Below are positions 26,352-34,776 of a stretch of DNA of 64,000 nucleotides, in pieces. Positions within the stretch are counted from its first letter, which is position 1; every line of letters starts with the position of its first letter. The stretch is taken from assembly GCF_900105835.1 (NCBI RefSeq), contig NZ_LT629783.1, forward strand, positions 4,858,501 to 4,922,500. The letters are read 5' to 3'. The stretch is from Pseudomonas fragi. Lineage in GTDB: Bacteria; Pseudomonadota; Gammaproteobacteria; Pseudomonadales; Pseudomonadaceae. Both the position numbers and the translations under genes were made by a program. Under the pieces are notes generated by a model. The model was given only the letters and a program-made list of their open reading frames with translations, was not told where the DNA came from and made no database searches.

Positions 26352-27284
26352 ATGGATCGCCCGCGTTTTCGTGCCGCTTTTTTTCATCCGCGCTTCTGGC
26401 TGCTATGGCTGGGTCTGGGCGTGCTGTGGTTGGTGGTGCAACTGCCTTATAAAGTCCAACTGTGTATCGGCCGTGGCCTTGGCGCCCTGATGTATCGGGT
26501 GGCCGGTGATCGGCGGCGGATTGCCACGCGCAACCTTGAGTTGTGTTTCCCTGAAAAGTCGGCCGCCGAGCGCAAGCAATTGCTCAAGGAAAACTTCGCC
26601 TCCACCGGCATTGCCTTTTTTGAGATGGCCATGAGCTGGTGGTGGTCAAAACCGCGTCTGGCCAAACTGGCCCATGTCGAAGGGCTGGAGCACCTCAAGC
26701 AGGCGCAGCTCGAAGGCAAGGGCGTGATCCTGATGGCGTTCCACTTCACCACCCTGGAAATCGGTGCCGCCTTGCTCGGCCAGCAGCACACCATCGACGG
26801 CATGTACCGCGAGCACAAGAACCCGCTGTTCGATTTTATCCAGCGTCGCGGCCGTGAGCGGCATAACGTCGATTCGCTGGCGGTCGAGCGAGATGATGTG
26901 CGCGGCATGCTCAAGCTGCTGCGCTCCGGGCGGGCGATCTGGTATGCACCCGATCAGGACTACGGCGCCAAGCAAAGTATCTTTGTGCCGCTGTTCGGTA
27001 TTCCTGCGGCTACCGTTACGGCAACCAGCAAGTTTGCCAAACTGGGCAAAGCGCAGGTTGTGCCCTTTACTCAACAAAGACTGGCCGATGGCAGTGGGTA
27101 CAAGCTGGTCATTCATCCGCCACTGAGGGATTTCCCCGGAGAAAGCGATGAGGCTGATTGCCTGCGAATCAATCAATGGGTCGAACGGGCGGTGCGTGAA
27201 TGCCCCGAGCAGTATCTGTGGGCCCATCGCCGTTTCAAGACTCGTCCGCCCGGCGAGCCCAAGCTCTACGACAAACGCCGCTGA
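26352..27284 (+). CDS. Lipid A biosynthesis acyltransferase (LpxL/HtrB family)
   Basis: A 310-residue inner-membrane acyltransferase. It has one N-terminal membrane segment (FWLLWLGLGVLWLVVQLPY) and the family H-x4-E active site MAFHFTTLEIG near residue 133, then MYREHKNPLFD and WYAPDQDYG. It adds a secondary acyl chain, usually laurate, to Kdo2-lipid IVA on the cytoplasmic face. The ATG at 26352 begins the conserved N-terminus; the open frame upstream is not conserved. It is divergent from minC. Which chain it adds (LpxL1, LpxL2 or LpxM role) is not evident. Confidence 0.92.
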   Translation: MDRPRFRAAFFHPRFWLLWLGLGVLWLVVQLPYKVQLCIGRGLGALMYRVAGDRRRIATRNLELCFPEKSAAERKQLLKENFASTGIAFFEMAMSWWWSKPRLAKLAHVEGLEHLKQAQLEGKGVILMAFHFTTLEIGAALLGQQHTIDGMYREHKNPLFDFIQRRGRERHNVDSLAVERDDVRGMLKLLRSGRAIWYAPDQDYGAKQSIFVPLFGIPAATVTATSKFAKLGKAQVVPFTQQRLADGSGYKLVIHPPLRDFPGESDEADCLRINQWVERAVRECPEQYLWAHRRFKTRPPGEPKLYDKRR

Positions 27285-27299
27285 GGCGGCCGCCTGGTC

Positions 27300-28454
27300 G
27301 TGACGGCAGCGCCGGTGACGGGCCTGATCCTGTCTGGCGGTGGTGCGCGGGCGGCTTATCAGGTCGGCGTGCTGGCGGCGATTGCCGAATTGCTGCCTGC
27401 CGGTGCCGCCAACCCGTTCCCGGTAATTGTCGGCACCTCGGCGGGGGCGATCAACGCGGTCAGCCTGGCCAGCGGGGCGATGGATTTCACCCGCGCGGTC
27501 GAGCACCTGACCGCGTTCTGGCAGGGCTTCGAAAGCCGGCGCGTGCTGCGCAGCGACTGGCCGGGGGTGCTGCACCAGGCCACACGCTTTCTGGGCCACA
27601 GCCTGCTCGGGCTGGGCGCCCATGTGCCGGTAGCGCTGCTCGACAGCTCGCCCTTGCGCTATCTGTTGCAGGCCAAAATCAATTTTCCCGGTATCGAGCA
27701 GGCGATTGCCCAGCAGCATCTGCGGGCCGTCGCCGTCACGGCATTTGGCTACTCGTCCAGCCAGGCAGTGACCTTTTACCAGGGCAAGGGCACCATCAAT
27801 GGCTGGTTGCGCCACCGGCGTATCGGCATGCCCACGGCGTTGACGGTGGAGCACTTGCTGGCCAGCTCGGCCATTCCGCTGTTGTTTGCCCCGGTCAAGA
27901 TTGGCGAGGAGTACTTCGGTGATGGCGCCGTGCGTCAGTCGGCGCCCATTAGCCCGGCGCTGCATCTGGGGGCCAGCCGGGTGCTGGTGGTGGGCGTGAG
28001 CGGCAACCCGCGCGGGCCCGACCTGCAGGACGACCAGCCGCGCTACTACAACGCGCAGCAGCCAACCCTGGCGCAAATTGGCGGGCATATGCTCAACAGT
28101 ACGTTTATCGACAGCCTGGAAAGCGATATCGAGCTGCTTGAGCGGCTCAATCACTTTAGCCGCCTGCTGCCCAGGCACTCCGACAACCTGGGCTTGTCGC
28201 CCGTGGAAGTGCTGGTGATTGCGCCGAGCCAGCCGATTGACGAGATTGCGGCCCGCCATCGGCACGAACTGCCGGCCGCGCTGCGCATGTTCTTGCGTGG
28301 CCCCGGTGCGACCAAAACCAGTGGTGCAGGCGTGCTCAGCTACCTGCTGTTCGAGGCGGGTTATTGCCGGGAGTTGATCGAGCTGGGGCGTCGTGACGCG
28401 ATGGCCAAGCGCGAAGCGCTGTGCCAGTTTTTGCGGGTGCCTTGTAGCAGTTGA
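27300..28454 (+). CDS. Patatin-like phospholipase
   Basis: A 384-residue lipid acyl hydrolase. Patatin features are complete: an oxyanion loop LILSGGGARAAYQVGVL near residues 10-26, the nucleophile in VGTSAGAIN near 44-52, and the catalytic Asp in DGAVRQSAPISPA near 208. A GTG start at 27300 fits the conserved N-terminus; the ribosome-binding site is weak (GAGG 12 bases upstream), so coupling to the acyltransferase gene 15 bp before it is likely. The last codons (CSS-stop) lie within a long inverted repeat, suggesting that the natural C-terminus was altered. No signal peptide, so it probably acts on cytoplasmic-side lipids. Confidence 0.9.
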   Translation: MTAAPVTGLILSGGGARAAYQVGVLAAIAELLPAGAANPFPVIVGTSAGAINAVSLASGAMDFTRAVEHLTAFWQGFESRRVLRSDWPGVLHQATRFLGHSLLGLGAHVPVALLDSSPLRYLLQAKINFPGIEQAIAQQHLRAVAVTAFGYSSSQAVTFYQGKGTINGWLRHRRIGMPTALTVEHLLASSAIPLLFAPVKIGEEYFGDGAVRQSAPISPALHLGASRVLVVGVSGNPRGPDLQDDQPRYYNAQQPTLAQIGGHMLNSTFIDSLESDIELLERLNHFSRLLPRHSDNLGLSPVEVLVIAPSQPIDEIAARHRHELPAALRMFLRGPGATKTSGAGVLSYLLFEAGYCRELIELGRRDAMAKREALCQFLRVPCSS

Positions 28455-28593
28455 CGAGCAACGCGAGGCTACGTTCGGCTGCGCAGCAGTCGTAAAACCA
28501 TTTCCCCGGGTGTTATAGATACACCGCGTTTAAAGGCTTTACGACGATTGCATCGTCGGACGCAGCCTCGCGTTGCTCGTCAGCTGCTACGAG
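28441..28593. repeat. Long inverted repeat, 30-bp arms, overlapping the patatin stop
   Basis: Arms at 28441-28470 and 28564-28593 match at 28 of 30 positions when inverted (core GACGAGCAACGCGAGGCT). Inner arms GTCGTAAA / TTTACGAC extend the pairing. This is a third REP-like class in the window. It overlaps the last 14 bp of the patatin gene. Confidence 0.88.
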
Positions 28594-28613
28594 GGTATGC
28601 GTCCATGCTGATG

Positions 28614-29402
28614 CTACTCGGCAATCTGCAATTTACGCGCTTCGGTGTAAATGTAACGCAGCTTGTCGTACTCAAACGGCGAGTCGAACTGGCCATAGCG
28701 GAAACTGGTGTTGTAGCGCTTGTCGACCGCGCCCAGCACCCAGATCTCGGGATGGCGGGAGCTCTCGTGCGGTACGTTGAGGAAGTTGATTTCCTGGTTG
28801 ACGCCGAAGTCGACCACCAGCCCCGTGGTGTCGCGCAGGTTCGACGGGCCCAGGATCGGCAGCATCAGGTAAGCACCGCCCGGTACGCCGTAAAAGCCCA
28901 GAGTCTGGCCGAAGTCTTCACTTTGACGGGGCAGGCCCATTGCCGTGGCCGGATCCCACAGGCCACCGACGCCTATGGTCGTGTTCAACAGCAAGCGCCC
29001 TGTGGTTTCCAGCGAGCGGTGGCCCTTGAGCTGCAGCAGGCTGTTGAACAGGTTGGGCACGTCGCCCAGGTTGTTGAAGAAGTTGCTCACGCCCGTGCGC
29101 AGAAAGCTTGGCGTGACATAGCGATAGCCGTTGACCACCGGCAGGAACACCCACTGATCGAAGCGGTAGTTGAAATGGTAGATCCGGCGGTTGAGCGGCT
29201 CCAGCGGATCATAGATGCTCAGCGCGTTCATGGTGGCGCGCTCGAACTCACGTTGGTCCAGGCCCGGATTGAATTTCAACAGTTTCAACGGCTGGGTAAA
29301 CCCGTCGACATCCGGGGTCAGTTCCGTGTGAGCCTTGCTGTTGTCGGCATGGGCGAAGCCTGCGCCGAGCAGGGCGGCGAGAAGCAGTAATTGTTTAGCC
29401 AC
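28614..29402 (-). CDS. MlaA (VacJ)-like outer-membrane lipid asymmetry protein
   Basis: A 262-residue exported protein of the MlaA family. Signature blocks: YDPLEPLNRRIYHFNYRFDQWVFLPV, NFFNNLGDVPNLFNSLLQLK, ETTGRLLLNTTIGVGGLWDPA, EDFGQTLGFYGVPGGAYLMLPILGPSNLRDTTG. MlaA removes mislocalised phospholipids from the outer leaflet with the Mla pathway. The start is GTG at 29402, overlapping the stop of the upstream gene by 8 bp. The signal VAKQLLLLAALLGAGFAHA ends in AHA with no lipobox cysteine, whereas classical MlaA is a lipoprotein. The cleaved, non-lipidated form may reflect a paralogue with a different partner. Confidence 0.88.
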   Translation of the reverse strand: MAKQLLLLAALLGAGFAHADNSKAHTELTPDVDGFTQPLKLLKFNPGLDQREFERATMNALSIYDPLEPLNRRIYHFNYRFDQWVFLPVVNGYRYVTPSFLRTGVSNFFNNLGDVPNLFNSLLQLKGHRSLETTGRLLLNTTIGVGGLWDPATAMGLPRQSEDFGQTLGFYGVPGGAYLMLPILGPSNLRDTTGLVVDFGVNQEINFLNVPHESSRHPEIWVLGAVDKRYNTSFRYGQFDSPFEYDKLRYIYTEARKLQIAE

Positions 29403-30693
29403 GGAAGAACTCCAGCATATCGTCAGCGTTGACTCGGTAGTTGAGATTGCCGCAGTGGCCACCATACGGATAAACCGTCAGGCGATTACCGAAGGTTTTA
29501 CGCAGAAAGCCCAAGTCACCAGGGCCAAGGATAATGTCGTCGGCGTTATGCATGACGGCAATCTTCGGGCTGTTTTTCAGGTAGTCCTGCAGGGCGTACA
29601 GGCTGACCTGGTCGATCAGTTGCAGCAGGCTGCCGCCATCGGTCTTGGCGCGCCACATGGGGATCACCTGCTCGGTCAGGTAGCAGTCAAAGTCGCACTG
29701 CAGCGAACGCTTGAGAAACGGCGTGAGGCTGGTGCCTTCGGTGATCGGGTAGTTCGGCGGGGTGATCAGGCCGCGGCGGTTGATCAGGTCCGAGGTGAAC
29801 ACGATATCGGCCGACGAGAAACGAAACACCGTGCCGATCAGCATGGCCATTTGCTCGTTGGTCAGGCGCTCCTTGGAGTTTTGCAGGTCATAGACCAGGG
29901 CCGCATTGAGGTCGACCCGGCCTTTATCCTGGAAGTAGCGGGTCAACTTGCCCAGCACCAGCTCGTAGAACGTGGTGGAGTTGTTGATGCCCTTGACCTC
30001 GGTTTGCACCAGCTTGTCGAGGTTGCTGATGGAGGTAAACAGGTTGACCGGCGGGTTGAGCATCAAGACTTTTTTGAAGTTGAAGCTTTTGCGGGTTTCA
30101 TCCAGATGGCTGACAAAGGCCGCATCCAGTGCGCCCAGGCTATAGCCCGCCAGGTAGTAGTCGGTGACGGGCAGCTTGGCCTGTTGGGCGCGCACTGCCT
30201 GCATCACATGGTACAAATCCTCGGCGTCGTACTGGCTGATGCCGGGTGTGGCCAGGCGCGAAGCCGAGCTCATGAAGTCATAGCTGGTCGGTGAGGACAG
30301 CTGCACGACGTGATAGCCCTCCTGGTAGAAGAGCTTTTTCAGGTATTCGTTGAGACTGCTGTCGTAGGCGGCGCCGGTGCCGGCAATCAGGAACATCAGC
30401 GGTGCCGGGTGATCCTGTTTGGCCATGCGGTAAGTGAGTTTTTTCACTGCCCAGAAATTGGCCGGCAGTATGTGCTCACGTTCAGGGCGCAGGTTGAGGG
30501 TGTAGTCCGACTGGTTGATATCATCTTCGTCGGGCAGCAACGGGCGCATTTGTGGCGGGGTGGTGGCAATCGTGGCTTCGAACGGATTGGTTATCGGATA
30601 GCCATACGTGGCGGGGTCGACATCGACCGCCTGCGCGGACGCACTCAAGATAAGGCCGCCCAGTAAGGCAGCGAAGGGCAGAGAACGGAGCAT
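29395..30693 (-). CDS. Exported alpha/beta hydrolase paired with MlaA-like protein
   Basis: A 432-residue protein with signal peptide MLRSLPFAALLGGLILSASAQA and an alpha/beta-hydrolase core. The likely triad is Ser in YLAGYSLGALDAAF (GxSxG) near residue 190, Asp in MHNADDIILGP near 385, and His in YPYGGHCGNL near 412. The family is sometimes annotated as a serine/threonine kinase, but no kinase motif is present. It overlaps the MlaA-like gene by 8 bp, so the two are translationally coupled, suggesting that it hydrolyses a lipid or lipid-linked substrate in the periplasm. ATG 30693 follows AGGGA and starts the signal peptide. Confidence 0.82.
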   Translation of the reverse strand: MLRSLPFAALLGGLILSASAQAVDVDPATYGYPITNPFEATIATTPPQMRPLLPDEDDINQSDYTLNLRPEREHILPANFWAVKKLTYRMAKQDHPAPLMFLIAGTGAAYDSSLNEYLKKLFYQEGYHVVQLSSPTSYDFMSSASRLATPGISQYDAEDLYHVMQAVRAQQAKLPVTDYYLAGYSLGALDAAFVSHLDETRKSFNFKKVLMLNPPVNLFTSISNLDKLVQTEVKGINNSTTFYELVLGKLTRYFQDKGRVDLNAALVYDLQNSKERLTNEQMAMLIGTVFRFSSADIVFTSDLINRRGLITPPNYPITEGTSLTPFLKRSLQCDFDCYLTEQVIPMWRAKTDGGSLLQLIDQVSLYALQDYLKNSPKIAVMHNADDIILGPGDLGFLRKTFGNRLTVYPYGGHCGNLNYRVNADDMLEFFRG

Positions 30694-30923
30694 GAAGACT
30701 ATCCCTAATAAGGTGCGCAAAAGATTCGCAGGCTATGACCACAGGGCTAGTACTGAAGTGCCATTTGGCGGCACCAAATATTTCCCCAAAGAGTCCCGAA
30801 CAGGCAAAAAGCCTCCCAAGATACACGCTGAATGACTTTAGTTAACAGATATCTGATTGCAAGGCTTGCATAGCCGAAGATGGGGATTAAGCTGGGCGCC
30901 GCTTTTGCCTATCGGAGTTTTTT

Positions 30924-31286
30924 ATGCGACCTCGTTTACCGTGGATCTTGCTGCTTATCGCCCTGCCTGTTTGGTTGCTCGCCAGTTATGGGTTGCGATA
31001 CGGCTTGATGGAGGACTCGCAGTGGGTGGGAACCTGTGTTGCCGAGGCCGCGCGCTGGGAATGCCAGTTGCGGGGTAACCTGGGCTTGTTGATTCATTTC
31101 CGGGTTTTGGGCTGGGTCGCGCTGGTGCTGTCGATTATTGCTTTTTGCGTGCGTGGTCGTGTCGGCTGCGCACTGGCGGTGCTGGCCCTGCTGTTCGGCC
31201 TGCCCGCACTGGCGTTGTATAACGCCAGCCTTGCAGTGTTTGCCGTGGTAATTGCCGGGTTGCGCTTGGTGCGCGCGTCAAAGTAG
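30924..31286 (+). CDS. Small integral membrane protein, 120 residues
   Basis: MRPRLPWILLLIALPVWLLASYG, then a short periplasmic loop containing two cysteines (GTCVAEAARWECQL), and two to three more hydrophobic segments (FRVLGWVALVLSIIAF, GCALAVLALLFGLPALALY, AVFAVVIAGL). CGGAG precedes the ATG. No family recognised. The paired loop cysteines could form a disulfide in the periplasm. Confidence 0.78.
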   Translation: MRPRLPWILLLIALPVWLLASYGLRYGLMEDSQWVGTCVAEAARWECQLRGNLGLLIHFRVLGWVALVLSIIAFCVRGRVGCALAVLALLFGLPALALYNASLAVFAVVIAGLRLVRASK

Positions 31287-31299
31287 ACCCTGGTTCATT

Positions 31300-31384
31300 G
31301 TGGGAGCGGGCTTGCTCGCGATGGCATTGCCGCGGTTTACCTGACAGACCGCGGGGCCTGCATCGCAGGCAAGCCAGCTCCCAC
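31300..31384. repeat. REPIN, first copy of a tandem pair
   Basis: 85 bp, left arm GTGGGAGCGGGCTTGCTCGC, right arm CGCAGGCAAGCCAGCTCCCAC variant, so the arms pair imperfectly. Followed after a 44-bp linker by a second copy. Confidence 0.93.
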
Positions 31385-31428
31385 AGATGTTGTGGTGCCC
31401 TCAAAGCCTGATGCTGGCCTGGTCCTCT

Positions 31429-31513
31429 GTGGGAGCGGGCTTGCTCGCGATGGCATCGCCGCGGTTTACCTGATAGTCCGCGGGGCCTGCATCGCAGGCA
31501 AGCCAGCTCCCAC
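31429..31513. repeat. REPIN, second copy of a tandem pair
   Basis: Nearly identical to the copy at 31300-31384, including the mismatched right arm. The linker 31385-31428, read in reverse, is shared with the cluster at 36.6 kb. Confidence 0.93.
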
Positions 31514-31543
31514 AAAAACTAGCCGCTTAAAGTCTGCAGTGAG

Positions 31544-33094
31544 TCAGGCGCGCTTGCGCACACTGCGCCACAGCGCCATCACCAGCAATACGCTGACCAG
31601 TGCCCACATCCAGGCCTGTTGGTTATGCAGGCCTTCGCGGTATAGCTGTACCGGTATGCCAGCCCCAATGATCAAGGCCAACAGGCCGAATTCACGACGG
31701 GGGCCGCCCACCGGGCGCAGCAGGTAAACCAGCGCAGGCAGCAGCAGGGCGGCGCTGGGGAAGCTGCGATAGCGCGGCTCGAACACCAGCCCCAGCATCA
31801 TCACCGCACCGGCAAACCCGGCGGCGGCCAGCCACCAGCCGGCACGACGCTCCAGCAGGTTGAACAGGCGTTCTCGCCAGCCGTCTTTCTGGCCAAGGGC
31901 CAATGCGCCATGGGTGAGTACGATCAGGTTCAGGCCAACCAGCAAGCCAGCCCATAGCCACTCGCCAGCAAAGCGGCTGGTCACGGAGGCCAGTTCAGCC
32001 CATGCCACGATGCTGCATCCTGCAACCGCACCCAGTGCTGGCAGTAACACAGCTGCACGTTTTGTGCGGACCTTGCCGCCCATCAGCAGTGTGCCCAGAA
32101 ACAGGACAGCGCCAAAACCCAGCCAGACCGGCCAGTGCGGCAGGTTGGAGACCGGGCCGGCGAGGATGCCCTTGTCCTGGCGATCCGCATCGAACAACCC
32201 CCAGTAGCCGCCTACAGCCCCCTCGCTGCCACGCTTCCAGGGTTGGTCGAAGGCTTCGATCAGGTTGTACTTCCAGCCGTTTTGTTCGGCCAGGGTGACA
32301 AAACCGCGAATGAATTTTGCTTCGTTCACCCGGCTTGGCTGGGCGGTTTCGCGCTGGCGACCTTCGCTGGGCCAGCCGGTCTCGCCGATCAGGATGTCCT
32401 TGGGGGCGAACTTGTTGCCAAATACCTGACGCACCTGGGCGACATGCTGTACGGCCTGGTCAATACCGGCAGGGTCATCTTCCCAGTACGGCAGCAGGTG
32501 AATGGTCAGGAAGTCCACCGCCGGGGCGATTTCCGGGTGCTGCAGCCAGAACTCCCAGACGTCTGCATAGGTGACCGGTTGCTTGACCTGGCTTTTTACC
32601 TTGTCGATCAGCCTGACCAGCTGTGGCGCCGTGACTTCCTTGCGCAGCAAGGCTTCGTTGCCGACGATCACCGCACTGACCACGTCCGGGTTGGCATTGG
32701 CCGAAGCGATCAGGGCATCGACTTCCTGTTCGGTGGCTACGGGGTCGCTGCTGACCCAGGCGCCGGCCATCAGCTTGAGGCCGTGCTTGCGTGCCAGCTC
32801 TGGCAGGGTTTCAAGGCCCGCCTGGGAATAGGTGCGAATGCATTGAAAGCGCGTGGCCAGCAACGCCAGGTCAGCGTCCATCCGCTCAGCCCGGGGCACG
32901 AAAGGCTGGTCGAACGGTGACTGGTCCTTGTCGAACGGCGTATAGGACGCACACTGCAGTTTATGGGTCGGTGTTGCCGCGTCGGGCAATATCACCGGTT
33001 GGCCCAGGCCGTACCAGAAGCCGGCAATGGCAAATACGCCCAGCAGGCAGGCAAGGAGATAAGGCAGCACGGGGAAGCGGGCAGTCGCGGACAT
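31544..33094 (-). CDS. Membrane glycoside hydrolase family 17-type beta-glucan protein
   Basis: A 516-residue protein: one N-terminal membrane segment (LPYLLACLLGVFAIAGFWYGL), a periplasmic GH17 domain at about residues 45-300, and six to seven C-terminal membrane segments (from WPVWLGFGAVLFLGTLL). GH17 catalytic glutamates are visible in VIVGNEALLR and ILIGETGWPSEG. GH17 enzymes act on beta-1,3-glucans; bacterial members can also be transglycosylases that make branched or beta-1,6-linked periplasmic glucans, as in the NdvB/NdvC context. ATG 33094 begins the membrane helix. Modification of periplasmic glucans is the likely role. Confidence 0.87.
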   Translation of the reverse strand: MSATARFPVLPYLLACLLGVFAIAGFWYGLGQPVILPDAATPTHKLQCASYTPFDKDQSPFDQPFVPRAERMDADLALLATRFQCIRTYSQAGLETLPELARKHGLKLMAGAWVSSDPVATEQEVDALIASANANPDVVSAVIVGNEALLRKEVTAPQLVRLIDKVKSQVKQPVTYADVWEFWLQHPEIAPAVDFLTIHLLPYWEDDPAGIDQAVQHVAQVRQVFGNKFAPKDILIGETGWPSEGRQRETAQPSRVNEAKFIRGFVTLAEQNGWKYNLIEAFDQPWKRGSEGAVGGYWGLFDADRQDKGILAGPVSNLPHWPVWLGFGAVLFLGTLLMGGKVRTKRAAVLLPALGAVAGCSIVAWAELASVTSRFAGEWLWAGLLVGLNLIVLTHGALALGQKDGWRERLFNLLERRAGWWLAAAGFAGAVMMLGLVFEPRYRSFPSAALLLPALVYLLRPVGGPRREFGLLALIIGAGIPVQLYREGLHNQQAWMWALVSVLLVMALWRSVRKRA

Positions 33095-33383
33095 GGTCAG
33101 GCCGTATGGGAGCAAAGCCGCGCATCTTACCTGCAATTGGGCGGGCGCAGCGGCTGCGTATAATTTTGACATGTAATGTTGGTCTGCCCGGCCATGCAAG
33201 GTCACGCGCATCTATCTGGCTGGTGGCGCCATGTCGCTGCGGGTTGCATGGGGGTCGTCGTCAGAGCAGGGCGCTTGGCAGGCGCGGTTGATTATCCGGT
33301 GCAAGTGATACGGGGTGGAATAACTCTGTAGGAATCTTGAGCGGCCCGGCACTCGTCGGGCCCGGCACTGTGGGGAATCAAAG

Positions 33384-34241
33384 ATGAAGATGCGACGAAT
33401 TTTGAGCGCGGGAGCAGCCTTGGTGCTGGCGATGAGTGCGGGCCTGGCCAGTGCCCAGGGCAAGCCGACCCTGAATATCGGTTATGTGGATGGTTGGTCC
33501 GACAGCGTGGCGACCACCCATGTAGCGGCCGAGGTGATTAAACAAAAGCTGGGTTATGACGTGAAGCTGATGCCGGTGGCGACGGGCATCATGTGGCAGG
33601 GTGTGGCCACGGGCAAGCTGGATGCCATGCTGTCCGCCTGGTTGCCGGTAACCCACGGCGAATACTGGGCCAAGAATAAAGACAAGGTTGTGGATTACGG
33701 CCCCAACTTTAAAGACGCCAAAATTGGCCTGATCGTCCCTGAATATGTAAAAGCCCAGTCCATTGCTGATTTGAAGGGCAGTACTGAGTTCAAAAACAAG
33801 ATTGTCGGTATCGATGCCGGGTCGGGGGTGATGCTTAAAACCGATGAGGCAATCAAGGATTACGACCTCAAGGGTTACAAGTTGCAGGCAAGTTCCGGAG
33901 CGGCAATGACCTCGGAACTGGGGCGTGCCTATGCCAAAAATGAACCGATTGCCGTGACCGGCTGGGTGCCGCACTGGATGTTTGCCAAGTGGAAACTGCG
34001 TTTTCTTGAAGATCCCAAGTCCGTGTTTGGCGCGGCTGAAACTGTAAACAGCATCGGCAGCAAAGAGTTGAACACCAAGGCGCCGGAAGTGGCGGCGTTT
34101 CTGGAGAAGTTTTCCTGGAATTCAAAAGACGAAATTGGTGAGGTAATGCTGGCCATTCAAGAGGGGGCAAAACCCGAAGTCGCGGCCAAAGAGTGGGTTT
34201 CCAAACACCCGGAGCGGGTAGCGCAATGGACCGCTAAATAA
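33384..34241 (+). CDS. betX: BetX-like choline/glycine betaine binding protein
   Basis: A 285-residue OpuAC-type periplasmic binding protein with signal peptide ILSAGAALVLAMSAGLASA. Typical features: LNIGYVDGWSDSVATTHVAAEVI, aromatic ligand-cage candidates in SAWLPVTHGEYW and VTGWVPHWMFAKW, and GIDAGSGVMLKTDEAI. There is no permease or ATPase beside it, so it is an orphan binding protein, like P. aeruginosa BetX, which I recall feeding the CbcWV permease complex. Its neighbour pair yjcH-actP matches the same order in P. aeruginosa. Ligand (betaine versus choline) is inferred from family. Confidence 0.88.
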   Translation: MKMRRILSAGAALVLAMSAGLASAQGKPTLNIGYVDGWSDSVATTHVAAEVIKQKLGYDVKLMPVATGIMWQGVATGKLDAMLSAWLPVTHGEYWAKNKDKVVDYGPNFKDAKIGLIVPEYVKAQSIADLKGSTEFKNKIVGIDAGSGVMLKTDEAIKDYDLKGYKLQASSGAAMTSELGRAYAKNEPIAVTGWVPHWMFAKWKLRFLEDPKSVFGAAETVNSIGSKELNTKAPEVAAFLEKFSWNSKDEIGEVMLAIQEGAKPEVAAKEWVSKHPERVAQWTAK

Positions 34242-34268
34242 TCGCGAAGCGTCTAGCTCGCAGTACAC

Positions 34269-34301
34269 AAGACCGCCGGGTGTTTTCGCCAGGCGGTTTT
34301 T
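34269..34301 (+). terminator. Probable terminator after betX
   Basis: ACCGCC / GGCGGT stem with a 14-nt loop followed by TTTTTG, about 30 bp past the betX stop. The stem is short, so confidence is moderate. Confidence 0.6.
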
Positions 34302-34464
34302 GCTTGTCAGGCGGGTCGCAAAAGTTGTCATCGTCCTTACAGCCTAGAGAAACCGGGGGCTGCAGCAAATCAGAGGCTCTACTACTAAAGTCGTCTGGAA
34401 TTGAATTTGCGCCGCCCTAATAGTGAAATCGTTCCATCTCATCTGTGCTGCGAGGACAAAAATA

Positions 34465-34776
34465 ATGAACGACAGCATTTATATCTCGATTCAAAACAGC
34501 CCGCGTTTCAAGGAGCTGGTCAAAAAGAGAGAGCGTTTTGCCTGGATTCTTTCGGCAATCATGCTCGGGTTATATGCCGCCTTTATCCTGTTGATTGCAT
34601 ATGGGTCGCACATCATGGGCGCCAAGTTGAGCCCCGGCTCTTCCATTACCTGGGGTATTCCGATTGGTGTGGGGCTGATTGTTTCGGCCTTCGTGCTGAC
34701 CGGTATCTATGTGCGTCGGGCCAATGGCGAGTTTGATGAGCTGAACAATGCAATTCTCAAGGAGGCTGGGCAATGA
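34465..34776 (+). CDS. yjcH: DUF485 membrane protein YjcH
   Basis: A 103-residue protein with two membrane segments ([22 protein letters not shown] and [29 protein letters not shown]) and the DUF485 pattern [16 protein letters not shown]. It overlaps actP by 4 bp, the arrangement found in the E. coli acs-yjcH-actP operon. It is thought to assist the acetate symporter; its exact role is unknown. Confidence 0.93.
   Translation: MNDSIYISIQNSPRFKELVKKRERFAWILSAIMLGLYAAFILLIAYGSHIMGAKLSPGSSITWGIPIGVGLIVSAFVLTGIYVRRANGEFDELNNAILKEAGQ

Noticed and set aside
29395..30693. Serine/threonine protein kinase annotation sometimes given to this family
   Set aside because: No kinase motifs; clear GxSxG hydrolase nucleophile, acid and histidine.
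31300..31513. Small peptides encoded within REPINs as genuine ORFs
   Set aside because: The same peptides appear at every REPIN, follow the repeat and lack ribosome-binding sites.
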